NCBI RefSeq assembly: GCF_018320785.1
Contig: NC_054882.1
Location: 1,403,219 to 1,467,218 of the forward strand
Direction: 5' to 3'
Length of the DNA: 64,000 bases
DNA from: Cheilinus undulatus
Lineage: Eukaryota; Chordata; Actinopteri; Labriformes; Labridae
Under the pieces are notes generated by a model. The model made no database searches. It was not told the origin of the DNA and saw only the letters and a program-made list of their open reading frames with translations. Position numbers and translations under genes: made by a program. The number at the start of each line of letters is the position of its first letter. Within the stretch, counting starts at the first letter, position 1. Below, piece by piece: positions 32,701 to 44,520 of this stretch.

Positions 32701-35700
32701 TTTTTGCCCATTTTTTCAACTTTTATCCCATTTTTGCCCATTTAACCTACCTTTTGCCATTAAATACCACTTTTTTTACAACTTTTTTGCCACTTTTATC
32801 CCATTTAAGCTTACTTTTGCCATTACATACCACTTTTTCCCATTTTTGCCTACTTTTGCAACTTTTGACCCATATTTTTTAACCACTTTTATCCCATTTT
32901 TTTCGAGTTTTTTTCTCCCCATTTTCACCCACTTAATTTACCTTTTGCTATTAAATACCACTCTTTTTCCTAGTTTTTGCCCATTTTAGCCACTTTTATT
33001 CCATTTTTGCCCCATATTTTTTTAACCACTTTTTACCCATTTAAGCTACCTTTTGCCATTAAATACCACTTGTCTTCTATTTTTTGGCCTTTTTGCCACG
33101 TTTGGACCATTTTTTGCTACCCGTAACTCATTTTTTTGTTACTTCTCATCCGTTTGTGCTACTTTCTGACCCTTTTCCTCCCCATTTTCACCCATTTTTG
33201 CCACCTTTAACTTATTTTTTTATTGTTCCTTCAAGCTGTTTTTGCCACTTTTCACCACTTAGATTGTGGCTCTTGCAAAGGTTGCCTATTTTTTTTTTTT
33301 TAATTTGGCTCTTTGAGTAACACTGGTGTACAAAATCCTCTTCAGAGCAAGCTCAGGTTGCCTCCTTGGGCTCCTGAGAGGAAATCTAAATGACTTCAGG
33401 TCTCATTTTTATACACAGAAATCCATTTACCTCCTGGCAAAGATCCTTTAAGGTGCTCTTCTTGCACCATTATTGCTCATTTGCACATCTTCAGATTGCA
33501 CGCTGCATTTCTTTACAGATATTTCCATTTCAGTACGAGCTCCTGACTGATCTCATCGATGATTTTGTGTATTTCTTTTTTTATAATGTTTATTGTTCAT
33601 GAATTGGGTCTTATTTTACTGCTGATGCCTACTGTCTTTAGCGTGCTCCTGCTGCAAAACTCACTCCCCCTTATGGGACAATCTGAGAATCTGAATCTAA
33701 AAATGAAAACGCTTCCTACCCTGAGCATCCAGCACCAGGTTTTTGCATCCTTCCGGACCCTCGAACACCTCAGAGTCCTGGATTTGCTGCACCAGCAGCT
33801 TCAGGAAGTACTGCCTGGCAGCCTCGCTGTCCCGGAGGCTGCTGGGAAATGCAGTCTGCTGGTCCTCTTTAAACCTGGATGGAGATGAGGAGAGTACTGA
33901 TCAAATCTGTAGGAAAATGATGAACTTTATGCTTTTATAAGAGGTGTTAGAGGTATTTAAACCACAGTGATGGCAGATTAATACCACAGGGACAACTAGA
34001 ACCACCATCTGGTGGATTTATGCTTAGGCGAGGTCCTAGAAACTACAGTGGTGCTTCAAGAAGAGGGGTTGGGGTGGTGTCGATAGCTGATATTTGTGCA
34101 AAATTGGAAGAAAATCCCTGACAGAGTTCCTCAGATATGGTTCCACATAAAGGTGACAGAGGGACAGATGTAAACATGAAGCTTCCAGCATCGGATATCA
34201 CTGCTGCAGAGGTTTAAGAATTAAAGTCCTGGGAGCGCAGATGGTCGAGTGGTTTGGGGCTCTACCCATGTACGCAGGCGGCCCGGGTTCAAATCGCCTG
34301 TGGCCCTTTACCGCATGTCTCTCCCCACTCTCTTCCCTGTTTCCAAATCTACCCACTGTCCTTCCTCTGTCGAATAAGGGCATGAAAAGGCCCAAAAATA
34401 AGTCTTAAAAAAAAAAAGGGAAAAAAAAGGACAAACTTAGCATCGTCTTGACCGCACAAACACCCTGGCAACATCAAATGATGATGTGCAAATTAGGCGC
34501 TTTGCAGGAGTTTGTCTGCAACATTTTAGGGGCTTATTTCTCCCCTACACACAGAAGCATAAGAAAAATTAAAATTTGTTGTAAATTCATAGAAAGATTT
34601 TTTATCGTCTTACCTCACAGACAGAGTACGTGCAGGGTCAAAGTCGGCCCTTCTCACCAGCTCCACGCCAGCAGACAGAGCCCGATACCCGCTCACCTCC
34701 AACTGGACCGGGACCAGACGAAGCTGAGGGGCCAACGCACGCAGGAGGTCCGCAGGTGATTCACATCCAACAGGTAGAGACGGTCTGATGGAGATAAGAG
34801 AGAAAATACATCAGTATCATCACAGATCTTCTTGTTTTCAGCCGATCTGTTAACCAAAGTCAAAGACCTTTCACTTTATATTTGTCCAAAAACACATAAA
34901 CTCATGGAGACAGGAAACAGGCTTTTATTCTAGATTTTAGAAGTGTAGATCTGCAACAGTCCAAGCAGTTTACATAAGAAATAATGGAATTACCAATGAC
35001 AATTCACAACCACAAGATGGATGTGCAGCATTTTGCACTTGCAGCTTTTTTCTACTTTTTTTTGCATTTTTTACTTTTTTGCCAGTTTGCTTGTACTGCA
35101 GTTGTTTTGTCCTTCTGAAGAACTTTCTTCATTTGCAGGTGCAGTTTTATTATTGCATTTGTTTCAGTCTTTTATATGCAACTCTTCTGAATCTGAAGCA
35201 CATTTTTCCTTGTGGGAACAGTTCTGGGTCATTGCAGGTCGGCTGCTCTTGTCTGTCAGACAGATTCAGTATAAAGTCTAAAACCATCTGTCTCACAGAG
35301 GGACGCTTCTCTGCTCGATGGCTGTGATGATGGAGGAGAGGTGCGCTTGTTTTGTTTACCTCTTACAGCTGATGGTGGAGTGGATGGAGGACGTGCGGCG
35401 TTTGGACAGCAGACTCCTCTTTGGACCGCCCTGAGGAGACACGACCAGGGAAGCTGCAGGAAAGAGGCACAAGATTCAAATGAAAGAGCAAAGAAATAAT
35501 AATAATAATACATTTTATTTAAAGGACAGATAAAAACAAATAGTGAAAAAACAAGTAACAGTTTAAAAGAGTTAAAAAGTATTTCTAGCAAACACAATGA
35601 TTTCAATTCAGATAAAATTAATTTCAACAATTTTTAGTTTTCAAAATGAAACTACTGGAGAGAGGTTTGACATCTTTTTTTTAAATATATTTATCAGCGT

Positions 35701-38700
35701 TAATAATATTTTGAAGTAATATTTCCATCAGTTTTATAATTATTAATTCATGTGATACAGTACTTTAAATATAATGAATTATCATGAGGAATTTTTGAAT
35801 CAAAATGAGCCAAAAAGCTGCATTAATTTGTGTTTTAAGTGTGAATATTTGCTGGTTTTATCTGGTTTCTACAGCAGGAAATATCTCTGACAGACTCAAA
35901 CCTTTGCCGTCTGTAGCCTGGGTGCAGTCGCTGCAGGCCCAGTCTTTGGTGTCCAACGTCAGCCCCGAACATTTCCTGTGAGTCCCTCCAGATCCACAAA
36001 GACGGCAGCGGATCACCTCGAACCACCTGGAACAAACAAGTTCAAATCAAATCAGAACTTAAATAAACTGGATGGTAAAATGGGGCAAGACCGGCCGGTT
36101 TTTAAAATTTTTTAGGATATATTTTTGGGGCATTTTATGCCTTTATTTCTAGAGAGGACAGTGGATAGAGTCAGAAATGGGGATGAGAGAATGGGGGAAA
36201 ATAGCAGAAGCCTGGACTTAAACCATGGCCATCTGAGCCCAATCTCAGCAATAGGCAACAGGACTGTAATCTATTTCTTAACAACACTGGTGAGGGCAAC
36301 AAGCTTTAATGTGTCTGTATAATACAGTTGTTCTCTAAACTTCTATGTGTGAAGCTTTCTGTCTGATGGTACAATATGTCACAGGAAAGAGAAACTCAGT
36401 ACGAGTACACTTCTGGTTTGTGCTTTTCAAAGTAAAAGCTCAGTATCCAGTGTATGTTCAACATGTGCAGCAGCAAAACAGGCTGCAAGTCTGAAACAGC
36501 TGTAATCCCACCAAAACGTCCAAAAATGTGTTAAACTTCATCATCATGCAGAGAGGTGAGCACGCAGTTTCAAACAGAGCAAGAACAACCACCATCGCTG
36601 ACTCAATTACACAAAACCATCGACAACATGGTTCTGAAGAAAGAGCAGAGATACCCGGTGTGGGCGGAGTGCGAGCGTCCTTCGCTGCAGAGACAGGTGA
36701 GAGCGTCACAGCGTCTGTAAACCTCCAGCAGCTCTGAAAAGGCGTTAGCCTCCAACTCCCATGATGCATCTCTGCAGATAAAGAGTACACAATGAGCATG
36801 AGTGAAGTATCTAGTAGAAGCTGTCTGTCAGTGTCTAATGATATTCCAGCCTTTCATACTGTGCTTAGAAACTTAATGTTTGAAATCACTGAAAGGGTTA
36901 AAACACGGCTAATCTCTTCCTCTAACCACAGATCCTTTAAACCAGGGGTTCTCAACCTTTTCAGCCCACGACCCCAAAAATAAAGGTGCCAGAGACCGGC
37001 AAAAACACGAAAAAGTGAAAGGGTTTAAAATGGCCAAAAATGGGTTTTAGATGGCAAAAATGTGCTAAAATCGTCAAAACTGGTGTTAAAAAGTGATGAA
37101 AAAGGGTTAAAGTTTGATGAAATTGGTGCAAAGTGGCAACAATGTAATTTAAAAGATATACTTAGTTCTTTTAAGGCATATGTTGACCCCTTCTCAATGT
37201 CTCGCGACCCCAGATGGGGTCCTGACCCCAAGGTTGAGAACCCCTGCTCTAAACCATAGATGACAGTGATTTCAAGCATGCCTCCGCAGTGATCTTTATT
37301 TTATATTTTGGGTGTTTTTATGATGTGGATAACTGAAACAGATAAGGAAAATGCTACCTCTCTGGGATGTAGATTCCCATGCGGATCATCTCCTCCTGGA
37401 AGTTTTCTTTGTTGTTGCACAGCGTGCATCTGAAGAAGAAGAGGCCAGCGCTGTGAGCCTGACGCTGAAGAAAACACAGGAATACTCATTATTCATCAGT
37501 GTACAGCTTAGACAGGTGCACAGGTAAAGAATGAATGCATCCGAACTCAAACACACAGTCTGGATCAGTGATACTTACATGTGGCTCATTTATGTCTTAA
37601 TTTTAAATATTATACCCCCAGAAAACCTATGTAAAGGGTACATTTTTTGCCCTTTTACACATTTTTTTGACAGTTTTCATCCATTTTAGCTAACTTTTGC
37701 CATTAAATATTACTTTTTTTACCTACTTTTTGCCTATTTTTGCTGCTTTTTTTTCCAAAATTTTGCCTCTTTTATCCCATTTTTGCTCATTTAAGCTACC
37801 TTTTGCCATTAAATACCAATTTTTTCATTCCTTTTTCCCCATTTTTGACACTTTTTTGCAACTTTTTACCCATTTTTTTAACACTTTTATCCAATTCTTG
37901 CCCTTTTTTCAGTTTTTTTCCCCATTTTCACCCACTTAATTTACCGTGTCATTAATTTTCACTTTTATTCCTAGTTTCTGCCCATTTCAGCCACCTTTTT
38001 TGCCACTTTTATCCCATTTTTGCCTTTTTTCATCATTTAAGCAACATTTTGCCATTAAATACCACTTTTCCTACTTTTTTACCCATTTTTGCAACTTTTT
38101 ACCCATATTTCTTTACCACTTTTATCCCATTTTTGCCCTTTTTCACAGTTTTTCCCCGTTTTCACCCACTTAATTTACCTTTTGTTATTAAATACCACTT
38201 TTTTCCTAGTTTTTGCCCAATTTTGCCACGTTTATGCCATTTGTGCCCATCTTTAAAATTTTCTCACCACTTTTCACTCATTTATGCTACCTTTTGCCAT
38301 TAAAAACCACTTGTTTCCAATTTTTTCCCCATCTTTGCCACTCTTGACTGCTTTTTGCCCATTTAAGTCACTGTTCACTCAATTTTTGCCATGTTTTTGC
38401 TACTTTTGGACCATTTCTTGCTACCTGTAACTTAATTTTTTGTGACTTCTGAACAGTTTTTGCTACTTTCTGACCCCTTTCCTCCCCACTTCCACCCAGT
38501 TTTGTTGCTTTTTGTCCATTTTTGCCACATCTAACCTATTTTTATTGCTACTTCAAGCTCATTTTGCCACTTTCACTGCTTAGATTGTGGCTCTTGCAAA
38601 GGTATTTTTCAACAGTTTGGCTCTTTGGCTGAGTAACACCGGTCTAGATTATACTAAAAAAGTCAGATTTGAGATGTAGATGGGTCAGTGGTTCTGTAGC

Positions 38701-40946
38701 ACCCCATGTACGTGTGCAGCAAGTCTGACCAGTGACCCCATCCCCTAACTGTCCTCCCTGTTTCTGCTCTACCTACTGTTATATCTCTACTAACAAAAAG
38801 CCCCCAAACAAATCTTCAAAAATAAGTCAGCCTCAACACAAAACAGGAGGAGAATGCAGGAGTCTCTCTGCAAATTTTGTTTGTTAAAAATCAAATAAGT
38901 CCAGTATTTGGCGTCTAGGACTTCTAATTTTGCTGCTGTGTCTCAAACCTTTATGGATGGAGTTTGGGAAGACTGTGGGATGGGGAAATAAAACTTCATG
39001 ACGACCCTCATCCCAACAAACCGTGGGCTTATATCTGCCTGTGATGGTGTGAAAGACATTTGAGCTTGCTTTGTGAAAAAGGAGCCTTAAATGTTCTGTC
39101 AGATTAAAGAAGACACGTCAGTGATACCTGCACACAGTCTCGGTGGAACCAGCTGGTGTGGCAGGACGGACATTTGAGGATGGAGTAGGACAGGACGGGC
39201 TCGATGGAGTCCAGGCAGATGGAGCAGGACTGAGGAAGACTGACATCTGCGCTCACACAGAGGGACTGAGTAGGGCTGTGGTCAGGACAGTACGACCTGA
39301 ACACAGAGAATAAAGAAAGATGAGGAGGAGGCAGGGGGCTGGAAATAAAATAGTTCTGTAAATACAGAGTAGATGGATCGAGCAGGGATGTTTAACCCCC
39401 ACTCTCAGGATCGATCTAAACTTTAAAGCTCTCTTACTAACAGAATAAACCAGTTAAATTTGATCAGAACTCACGGGAAGTCTCCGCTAAACTGTGAGAT
39501 GAACCTCTTTTTCCTCCCACAGGGGAAGTGGATCATCTTCCTGCAGCTCCTGACGTTACAGCCGACACATGCTCCCTTCTTCTTACAAAAGCAACACCTC
39601 TGAAACAGACAGGAGCGACACATCAGAAACACAGAACACACACAGCAAAACAGGGCCAACACAGGCATCATATAAACCAGAGTTTCTCAACCCTGCTCAA
39701 CCAAAGAGCCAAAATGTTGAAAAATACCTTTGCAAGAGTCACAATCTAAGTGGCAAAAACAGTTTGAAGTAGCAATAACAATAAGTTAAAGGAGGCAAAA
39801 ATGGTCAAAAAGTAACAAAAATGGGTGAAAAGTGGCAAAAAAGAATTACTAGTAGCAAAAAAATGGTCCAAAAGGGTAAAAAAAAAAAAAAAAAAGAGTG
39901 AAAAGTGACAAAAATGGGCAAAAAGCAGTCAAGAGTGGCAAAAAAGTAGGAAACAAATGTATGTAATGGCAAAAGGCTGCTTAAATGGGTGAAAAGTGGT
40001 GGAACAAATGGTGAAAAGGGGCAAAAATGGGATAAAAGTGGCAAAAAGAAGTTGCAAAAATGGGCAAATCTAGGAGAGAAGTGGTATTTGATGACAAAGT
40101 GTAGCTTAAATGGGCAAAAATGGGATAAAAGTGGCAAAAATGGGTAAAAAGTAGGAATAAAGTGGTATTTAATGGCAAAAGGTAGCTTAAATGGATGAAA
40201 ATTAGCAGAAAAATGGTGAAAAGGGGCAAAAAGTTTCCATTTTGTAAGGTTTTCTGGGGGAATAATATTTAAATTTAAGACACAAAAGAGCCATATGTGG
40301 CTCTAGAGCCATACATTGATGATCACTGAAATAAACAGTGAATAAGAAAGTAAATATCAGTGTAATGAATGAACATGTCTGACCAGTCGAGCTGTGCGGC
40401 GGATCTCCTGTTTGATGTCTTCGACCAGAAACCCAAAGACGCCCTCGCTCTCCTCTCCTCGCTGGTAAACTCCACAGGAAGTCAGCTGAAACACAAAACA
40501 CAAACATCCAATCATGACAGGCTGTTATTCTAAGAAACCATAGGGATGGGCAGAAATCACATCTCCATGTTTTAAAAGGATTCTGTCTTAAAGAAAGCAT
40601 CAACATCTCAAAGTTTATGACTACAGAAACACAGACATAAACATATTTACCAAACAGAAGTAGTGAACACAGAGGTTGTCCTCTGGCAGTTTGACTTTTT
40701 CTCCAAATATGGCCGGGTCGTCATCGCTGCACCTGCAGAGGGCGCAACCTGCACACGACAACACCAACGCTGATCTTCAGTTAAATACGACTGTTTCATT
40801 AATAAAACACCAATAAAGTAAGGTCTACTAGTGTGTCGTTAAAAGGAAGTGTTCCCTGACCCCAGGTTGAGAGCCAACATTTAACTCATCTATCACTTAC
40901 ACTTCTCTTTGTCTCTGGTCAACTTCGTCCTCACCCTCTTCTTCAT
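29733..40946 (-). CDS. g2e3: G2/M phase-specific E3 ubiquitin-protein ligase
   Basis: Coding exons in transcript order: 40901-40946, 40651-40748, 40384-40485, 39475-39599, 39128-39296, 37358-37464, 36655-36771, 35902-36026, 35360-35453, 34614-34784, 33720-33874, 31997-32181, 31719-31891, 30400-30439, 30126-30297, 29733-30040. The sum is 2187 nt (728 residues plus stop; human about 706) with continuous phase and GT-AG junctions. The N-terminal third is Cys/His-rich PHD/RING-like: [100 protein letters not shown]. The C-terminal half is the divergent HECT-like domain ([39 protein letters not shown]). Residue 694 is Asp where HECT ligases have the catalytic Cys. Nuclear/nucleolar ligase in mammals. 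Identity is very secure. Confidence 0.96.
30527..30580. repeat. (AAT)n plus conserved repeat tail
   Basis: An ATA trinucleotide run followed by AACTTTATTTATATAGCACC, a widespread fish repeat end. It lies in the g2e3 intron between exons 30400-30439 and 31719-31891. Confidence 0.6.
30660..31600. repeat. Degenerate tandem repeat in g2e3 intron
   Basis: Loosely periodic blocks of CAACTTTCACTGCAACTTTT, TGTAAAAAAC and AAATCATTGCAAC run for about 900 bp without a sharp unit. The plus open frames here (for example 30673-31080) are artefacts of low complexity. Origin unknown. Confidence 0.65.
32241..33325. mobile_element. hAT-like MITE (TTACTCAACC family), inverted, in g2e3 intron
   Basis: Left end CAGCGGTACTCAACAGGTGGCT and right modules GATTGTGGCTCTTGCAAAGG, TTTGGCTCTTTGAGTAACACTG place it in the 6783-7780 family in opposite orientation. 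Flanking 8-mers ATCTAAAC and GTGTACAA match poorly (4 of 8), so the target duplication is not demonstrable. About 970 bp of pyrimidine-strand oligomer array (ATTTTTGCCACTTTT, CTACCTTTTGCCATTAAATA) fills it, with a 90-130 bp higher-order period. Confidence 0.7.
34227..34415 (+). mobile_element. tRNA-derived SINE
   Basis: The head GGGAGCGCAGATGGTCGAGT has an A-box-like TGGTCGAGTGG, and 34284-34294 has a B-box-like GGGTTCAAATC. A body of CCGCATGTCTCTCCCCACTC follows, then TAAGGGCATGAAAAGGCCCA and an A-rich tail ending about 34415. Diverged copies occur at about 36.1 kb (minus) and 38.7 kb (plus). It lies in a g2e3 intron. It is not a functional tRNA gene: the cloverleaf is incomplete. Confidence 0.8.
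34785..35359. other. g2e3 intron, nothing recognised
   Basis: T-rich unique-looking intronic sequence between exons 34614-34784 and 35360-35453. Wording near 35040-35200 resembles the 33.4-33.7 kb segment but cannot be assigned to a family. Confidence 0.4.
36104..36245 (-). mobile_element. tRNA-derived SINE, diverged, minus orientation
   Basis: On the minus strand it shows the same body and tail as 34227-34415: decayed B-box (GGTTTAAGTCCAGGC), CATTCTCTCATCCCC and AAATAAAGGCATAAAATGCC. Head region poorly preserved. Confidence 0.55.
36943..37246. mobile_element. hAT-like MITE, compact copy with 7/8 TSD
   Basis: Termini CAGGGGTTCTCAACCTT and AAGGTTGAGAACCCCTG are perfect 17-bp inverted repeats. 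Flanking 8-mers CTTTAAAC (36935-36942) and CTCTAAAC (37247-37254) agree at 7 of 8. This 304-bp copy has one AAATAAAGGTGCCAGAGACC unit and a short AAAATGG-type tract, so it resembles the unexpanded ancestor of 9806-11313. It lies in the g2e3 intron between exons 36655-36771 and 37358-37464. Confidence 0.9.
37566..38641. mobile_element. hAT-like MITE (TTACTCAACC family), inverted, in g2e3 intron
   Basis: Left end CAGTGATACTTACATGTGGC, right end TTGGCTGAGTAACACCG. Flanking 8-mers GTCTGGAT (37558-37565) and GTCTAGAT (38642-38649) agree at 7 of 8. Subterminal GATTGTGGCTCTTGCAAAGG is present. The interior is a pyrimidine-strand array (TTTTTGCCACTTTTATCCC, CTACCTTTTGCCATTAAATA), organised like 32241-33325. 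Confidence 0.82.
38672..38830 (+). mobile_element. Degenerate tRNA-SINE relic
   Basis: ATGGGTCAGTGGTTCTG, CCATGTACG and CTGTCCTCCCTGTTTCTGCT followed by AAAAAGCCCCCAAACAAATC parallel the order of modules in the 34227-34415 SINE at lower identity. Confidence 0.5.
39678..40328. mobile_element. hAT-like MITE (TTACTCAACC family) in g2e3 intron
   Basis: Modules CTCAACCAAAGAGCCAAAATG, CCTTTGCAAGAGTCACAATC and, at the right, TTTTCTGGGGGAATAATATTT, AAAGAGCCATATGTGGC. Flanking 8-mers ATATAAAC (39670-39677) and AAATAAAC (40329-40336) agree at 7 of 8. A purine-strand oligomer array of about 500 bp lies inside. It sits between exons 39475-39599 and 40384-40485. Confidence 0.78.
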
Positions 40947-41433
40947 CTTGGCATGAAATGACCTTCAGTGAACACAGAAACGCTCACATGTAAAAAACAC
41001 AGATGAGACTCTGACAGCAGCAATGAGATAGATGTGGACACTCAGGAACCCAGAGAGTACGACTACTGATGGATCAAAACCTCACCACACCGTAAATAAA
41101 CACAAACATGGACCATTACACCAGTATGACAGGATATATACTGTAGTACTGCTCTCACTCAGAGGAGAGGCCTATCTGTGTTTGGATCTGTGTTTGAATG
41201 TTGTTAAATAAGTAAAGCAGCAGCATGTATCACCTCAGTTAATGCAAAAAATATATATATTTTAAAAATAGTAACTGGTCCATCAGTCACTAACCTCAGA
41301 CCAAAGGTAGCACTTATGGTTTGAAAAAAACAAAACAAAACAAAGATAACACCTTTCATTGTCGAGGAAGAATTAAAAAAATATACACCAATATAGGCTG
41401 ACATGTAGAGGCAAAAAATATATATATTAACAG

Positions 41434-43165
41434 GCAATAAAGGCTGATATTAACAGCAGATATAGGACAATACTTACAGCCAATAAAGGCTGATGTTAAC
41501 AGCAGATATAGGACGATATTTACAGCTAATAAAGGCTGATATTAACAGCAGATATAGGACAATATTTACAGCTAATAAAGGCTAATATTAACAGCAGATA
41601 TAGGACAATATTTACAGCTAATAAAGGCTGATATTAACAGCAGATATAGGACAATACTTACAGCCAATAAAGGCTGATGTTAACAGCAGATATAGGACGA
41701 TATTTACAGTCAATAAAGGCTGATGTTAACAGCAGATATAGGACGATATTTACAGCCAATAAAGGCTGATATTAACAGCAGATATAGGACAATATTTACA
41801 GCCAATAAAGGCTGATATTAACAGCAGATATAGGACGATATTAAGAGCTAATAAAGGCTGATATTAACAGCAGATATAGGACAATATTTACAGCTAATAA
41901 AGGCTGATATTAACAGCAGATATAGGACAATATTTACAGCTAATAAAGGCTGATATGAACAGCAGATATAGGACAATATTAACAGCTAATAAAGGCTGAT
42001 ATTAACAGCAGATATAGGACGATATTTACAGCTAATAAAGGCTGATATTAACAGCAGATATAGGACAATATTAACAGCTAATAAAGGCTGATATTAACAG
42101 CAGATATAGGACGATATTTACAGCTAATAAAGGCTGATATTAACAGCAGATATAGGACGATATTTACAGCTAATAAAGGCTGATATTAACAGCAGATATA
42201 GGACAATATTAACAGCTAATAAAGGCTGATATTAACAGCAGATATAGGACGATATTTACAGCTAATAAAGGCTGATATTAACAGCAGATATAGGACAATA
42301 TTTACAGCTAATAAAGGCTGATATTAACAGCAGATATAGGACAATATTTACAGCCAATAAAAGCTGATATTAACAGCAGATATAGGACAATATTTACAGC
42401 TAATAAAGGCTGATATTAACAGCAGATATAGGACAATATTTACAGCCAATAAAGGCTGATATTAACAGCAGATATAGGACAATATTAACAGCCAATAAAG
42501 GCTGATATTAACAGCAGATATAGGACAATATTTACAGCTAATAAAGGCTGATATTAACAGCAGATATAGGATGATATTTACAGCTAATAAAGGCTGATAT
42601 TAACAGCAGATATAGGACAATATTTACAGCTAATAAAGGCTGATATTAACAGCAGATATAGGACGATATTTACAGCTAATAAAGGCTGATATGAACAGCA
42701 GATATAGGACAATATTTACAGCCAATAAAGGCTGATATTAACAGCAGATATAGGACAATATTAACAGCCAATAAAGGCTGATATTAACAGCAGATATAGG
42801 ACAATATTTACAGCTAATAAAGGCTGATATTAACAGCAGATATAGGATGATATTTACAGCTAATAAAGGCTGATATTAACAGCAGATATAGGACAATATT
42901 TACAGCTAATAAAGGCTGATATTAACAGCAGATATAGGACAATACTTACAGCTAATAAAGGCTGATATTAACAGCAGATATAGGACGATATTTACAGCTA
43001 ATAAAGGCTGATATTAACAGCAGATATAGGACAATATTTACAGCTAATAAAGGCTGATATTAACAGCAGATATAGGACGATATTTACAGCTAATAAAGGC
43101 TGATATTAACAGCAGATATAGGACGATATTTACAGCTAATAGAGGCTGATATTAACAGCAGATAT
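41434..43165. repeat. 46-bp satellite array, about 37 units (dimer of 23-bp monomers)
   Basis: Head-to-tail units containing AATAAAGGCTGATATTAAC, then AGCAGATATAGGACAATATT. Each 46-bp unit splits into two 23-bp halves, each starting ACAGC. The halves match the (complemented) 23-bp monomer at 54.1-57.2 kb at 18 and 19 of 23 positions and each other at about 16. Units are very homogeneous (main variants GACAAT/GACGAT, ACAGCT/ACAGCC). It fills the long g2e3 intron upstream of the first coding exon. No spacers, so not CRISPR. Confidence 0.95.
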
Positions 43166-43276
43166 TGTTTTTTCTAGTACTTTTTAGTCTTATTGTGTTA
43201 TCTAATAATCAGATTTATTTTACCATACACTAATTATTTCTGGAATTATTTAATATGCAAATATATATATTATGTG

Positions 43277-43656
43277 TAGGGGTGCACCGATCGATCGGTG
43301 CCGATTTCCTTAATTTTGGGGGATCAGCGATTGGCCAATACTTACATATGAAACTGATCTTCTCCACCAATCTTATCTACCTCTACCTACTAAAATGTAA
43401 AAAATGAAAGACTAAAGGGACTGATATAATTTAGTAGTTTGGACAGCAATGCCCTAAACTTTTCACTTACATTTGAGTGAACTACCTCATGTGCAGTTAA
43501 AACAAGTTTGTATTGTTTCACGGTTTTTGTTCAATGTATTTCAGTAAAATAAGACTGGAATATGAAGGTTTATGCAGTCAGTTAGAAAAAAAAAAATCGG
43601 ACTCGGCAGGTCAGGCGTTTTAAAGATTGGTGATCGGCCAGAAAATTGCACCCTTA
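43277..43656. mobile_element. hAT-like MITE with GGGGTGCACCGAT terminus
   Basis: The left end TAGGGGTGCACCGATCGATC and right end CAGAAAATTGCACCCTTA are imperfect inverted repeats typical of fish hAT elements. Flanking 8-mers ATTATGTG (43269-43276) and TTTATATG (43657-43664) agree at 6 of 8. No coding capacity. It sits about 110 bp from the end of the 46-bp satellite. Confidence 0.72.
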
Positions 43657-44272
43657 TTTATATGTAGGTATTTGATGCGTTTTTACTTTGTACGCTGCTT
43701 TGGCAGTAACTGGTCTGTTCATGCCAATAAAGCAAACTGGAATAGATGATTATTTTCACTAATATCTGACAACACTGATAGTATGCTGATAATACTGTCC
43801 AACTCTAGAAGACCAAACTCACTTAAAGCAGTGCTCTTTACATTTATATACTTCAGCCTGAGACTTTTAAAATAAAATATGAATACAAACCAAACATCTG
43901 CTCCAATAATCATCCGCTTTAATAATCTGTTAACTCCTAATAGTAGGGTGAGAGTCTGTACGGACCAAAACGAGCTCTGCGTCAAAACAACAGACTTTAA
44001 TGGCAGCTGTCATTCAGACACTTTTAACAGTCAGCAGTAACAAACATAAACCCCGATAGCACAAAATACAACAAGTAAACTAATTACCTCCTATTTAGAC
44101 ATTTTGAATGATGATCTTGAGGTCTAATTCTATCAGCGTTGGTGGTTCTTTCTCTAAAATAGTGTTTGATTGATTATTAGCCCTGGTAATGATATTTAAA
44201 ATCATCACCAGTTTTTACTACACCAGTATAAATAAATATATAACCATAAACCTTGTTTTAATTAAAACATAC

Positions 44273-44520
44273 CTTGATTTATGGTGTAAACTCGCCTGTT
44301 GATGAAATTCGACACCGAGGTTCAAACGTTCCGGAGCCAAACGGTCTAATTCAAATTTACCGGACTAAAAACATCAAAAAGCGGTTTTAAAATGTTTGAT
44401 AAGGACATACTTTACGTTCAGACGTGAAGAATGTCAACGTGCTCTCATTTTCGCTTCGTTTTTTGAGGTTTTGTGTTTACTTCTGGTTAACGCCGTCGAG
44501 TTTTAAATTTCCCTCTTTCA
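44273..44520 (-). promoter_or_regulatory. g2e3: g2e3 non-coding first exon and promoter region
   Basis: A donor (ATCAAG then GTATGTTTT; exon last base 44273) precedes an intron running to the coding exon whose leader joins near 40962 (TTCACTGAAG then GTCATTTCATGCC). The 5' boundary is uncertain. TTTGAA on the minus strand (44350-44355) is preceded, with a 4-nt spacer, by CCGG. That is loosely like a CDE/CHR cell-cycle module expected for a G2/M gene, but weak. Confidence 0.45.

Noticed and set aside
34227-34330. Possible tRNA gene with A and B boxes
   Set aside because: The acceptor stem and anticodon arm do not close, and the sequence continues into a SINE body and A-tail.
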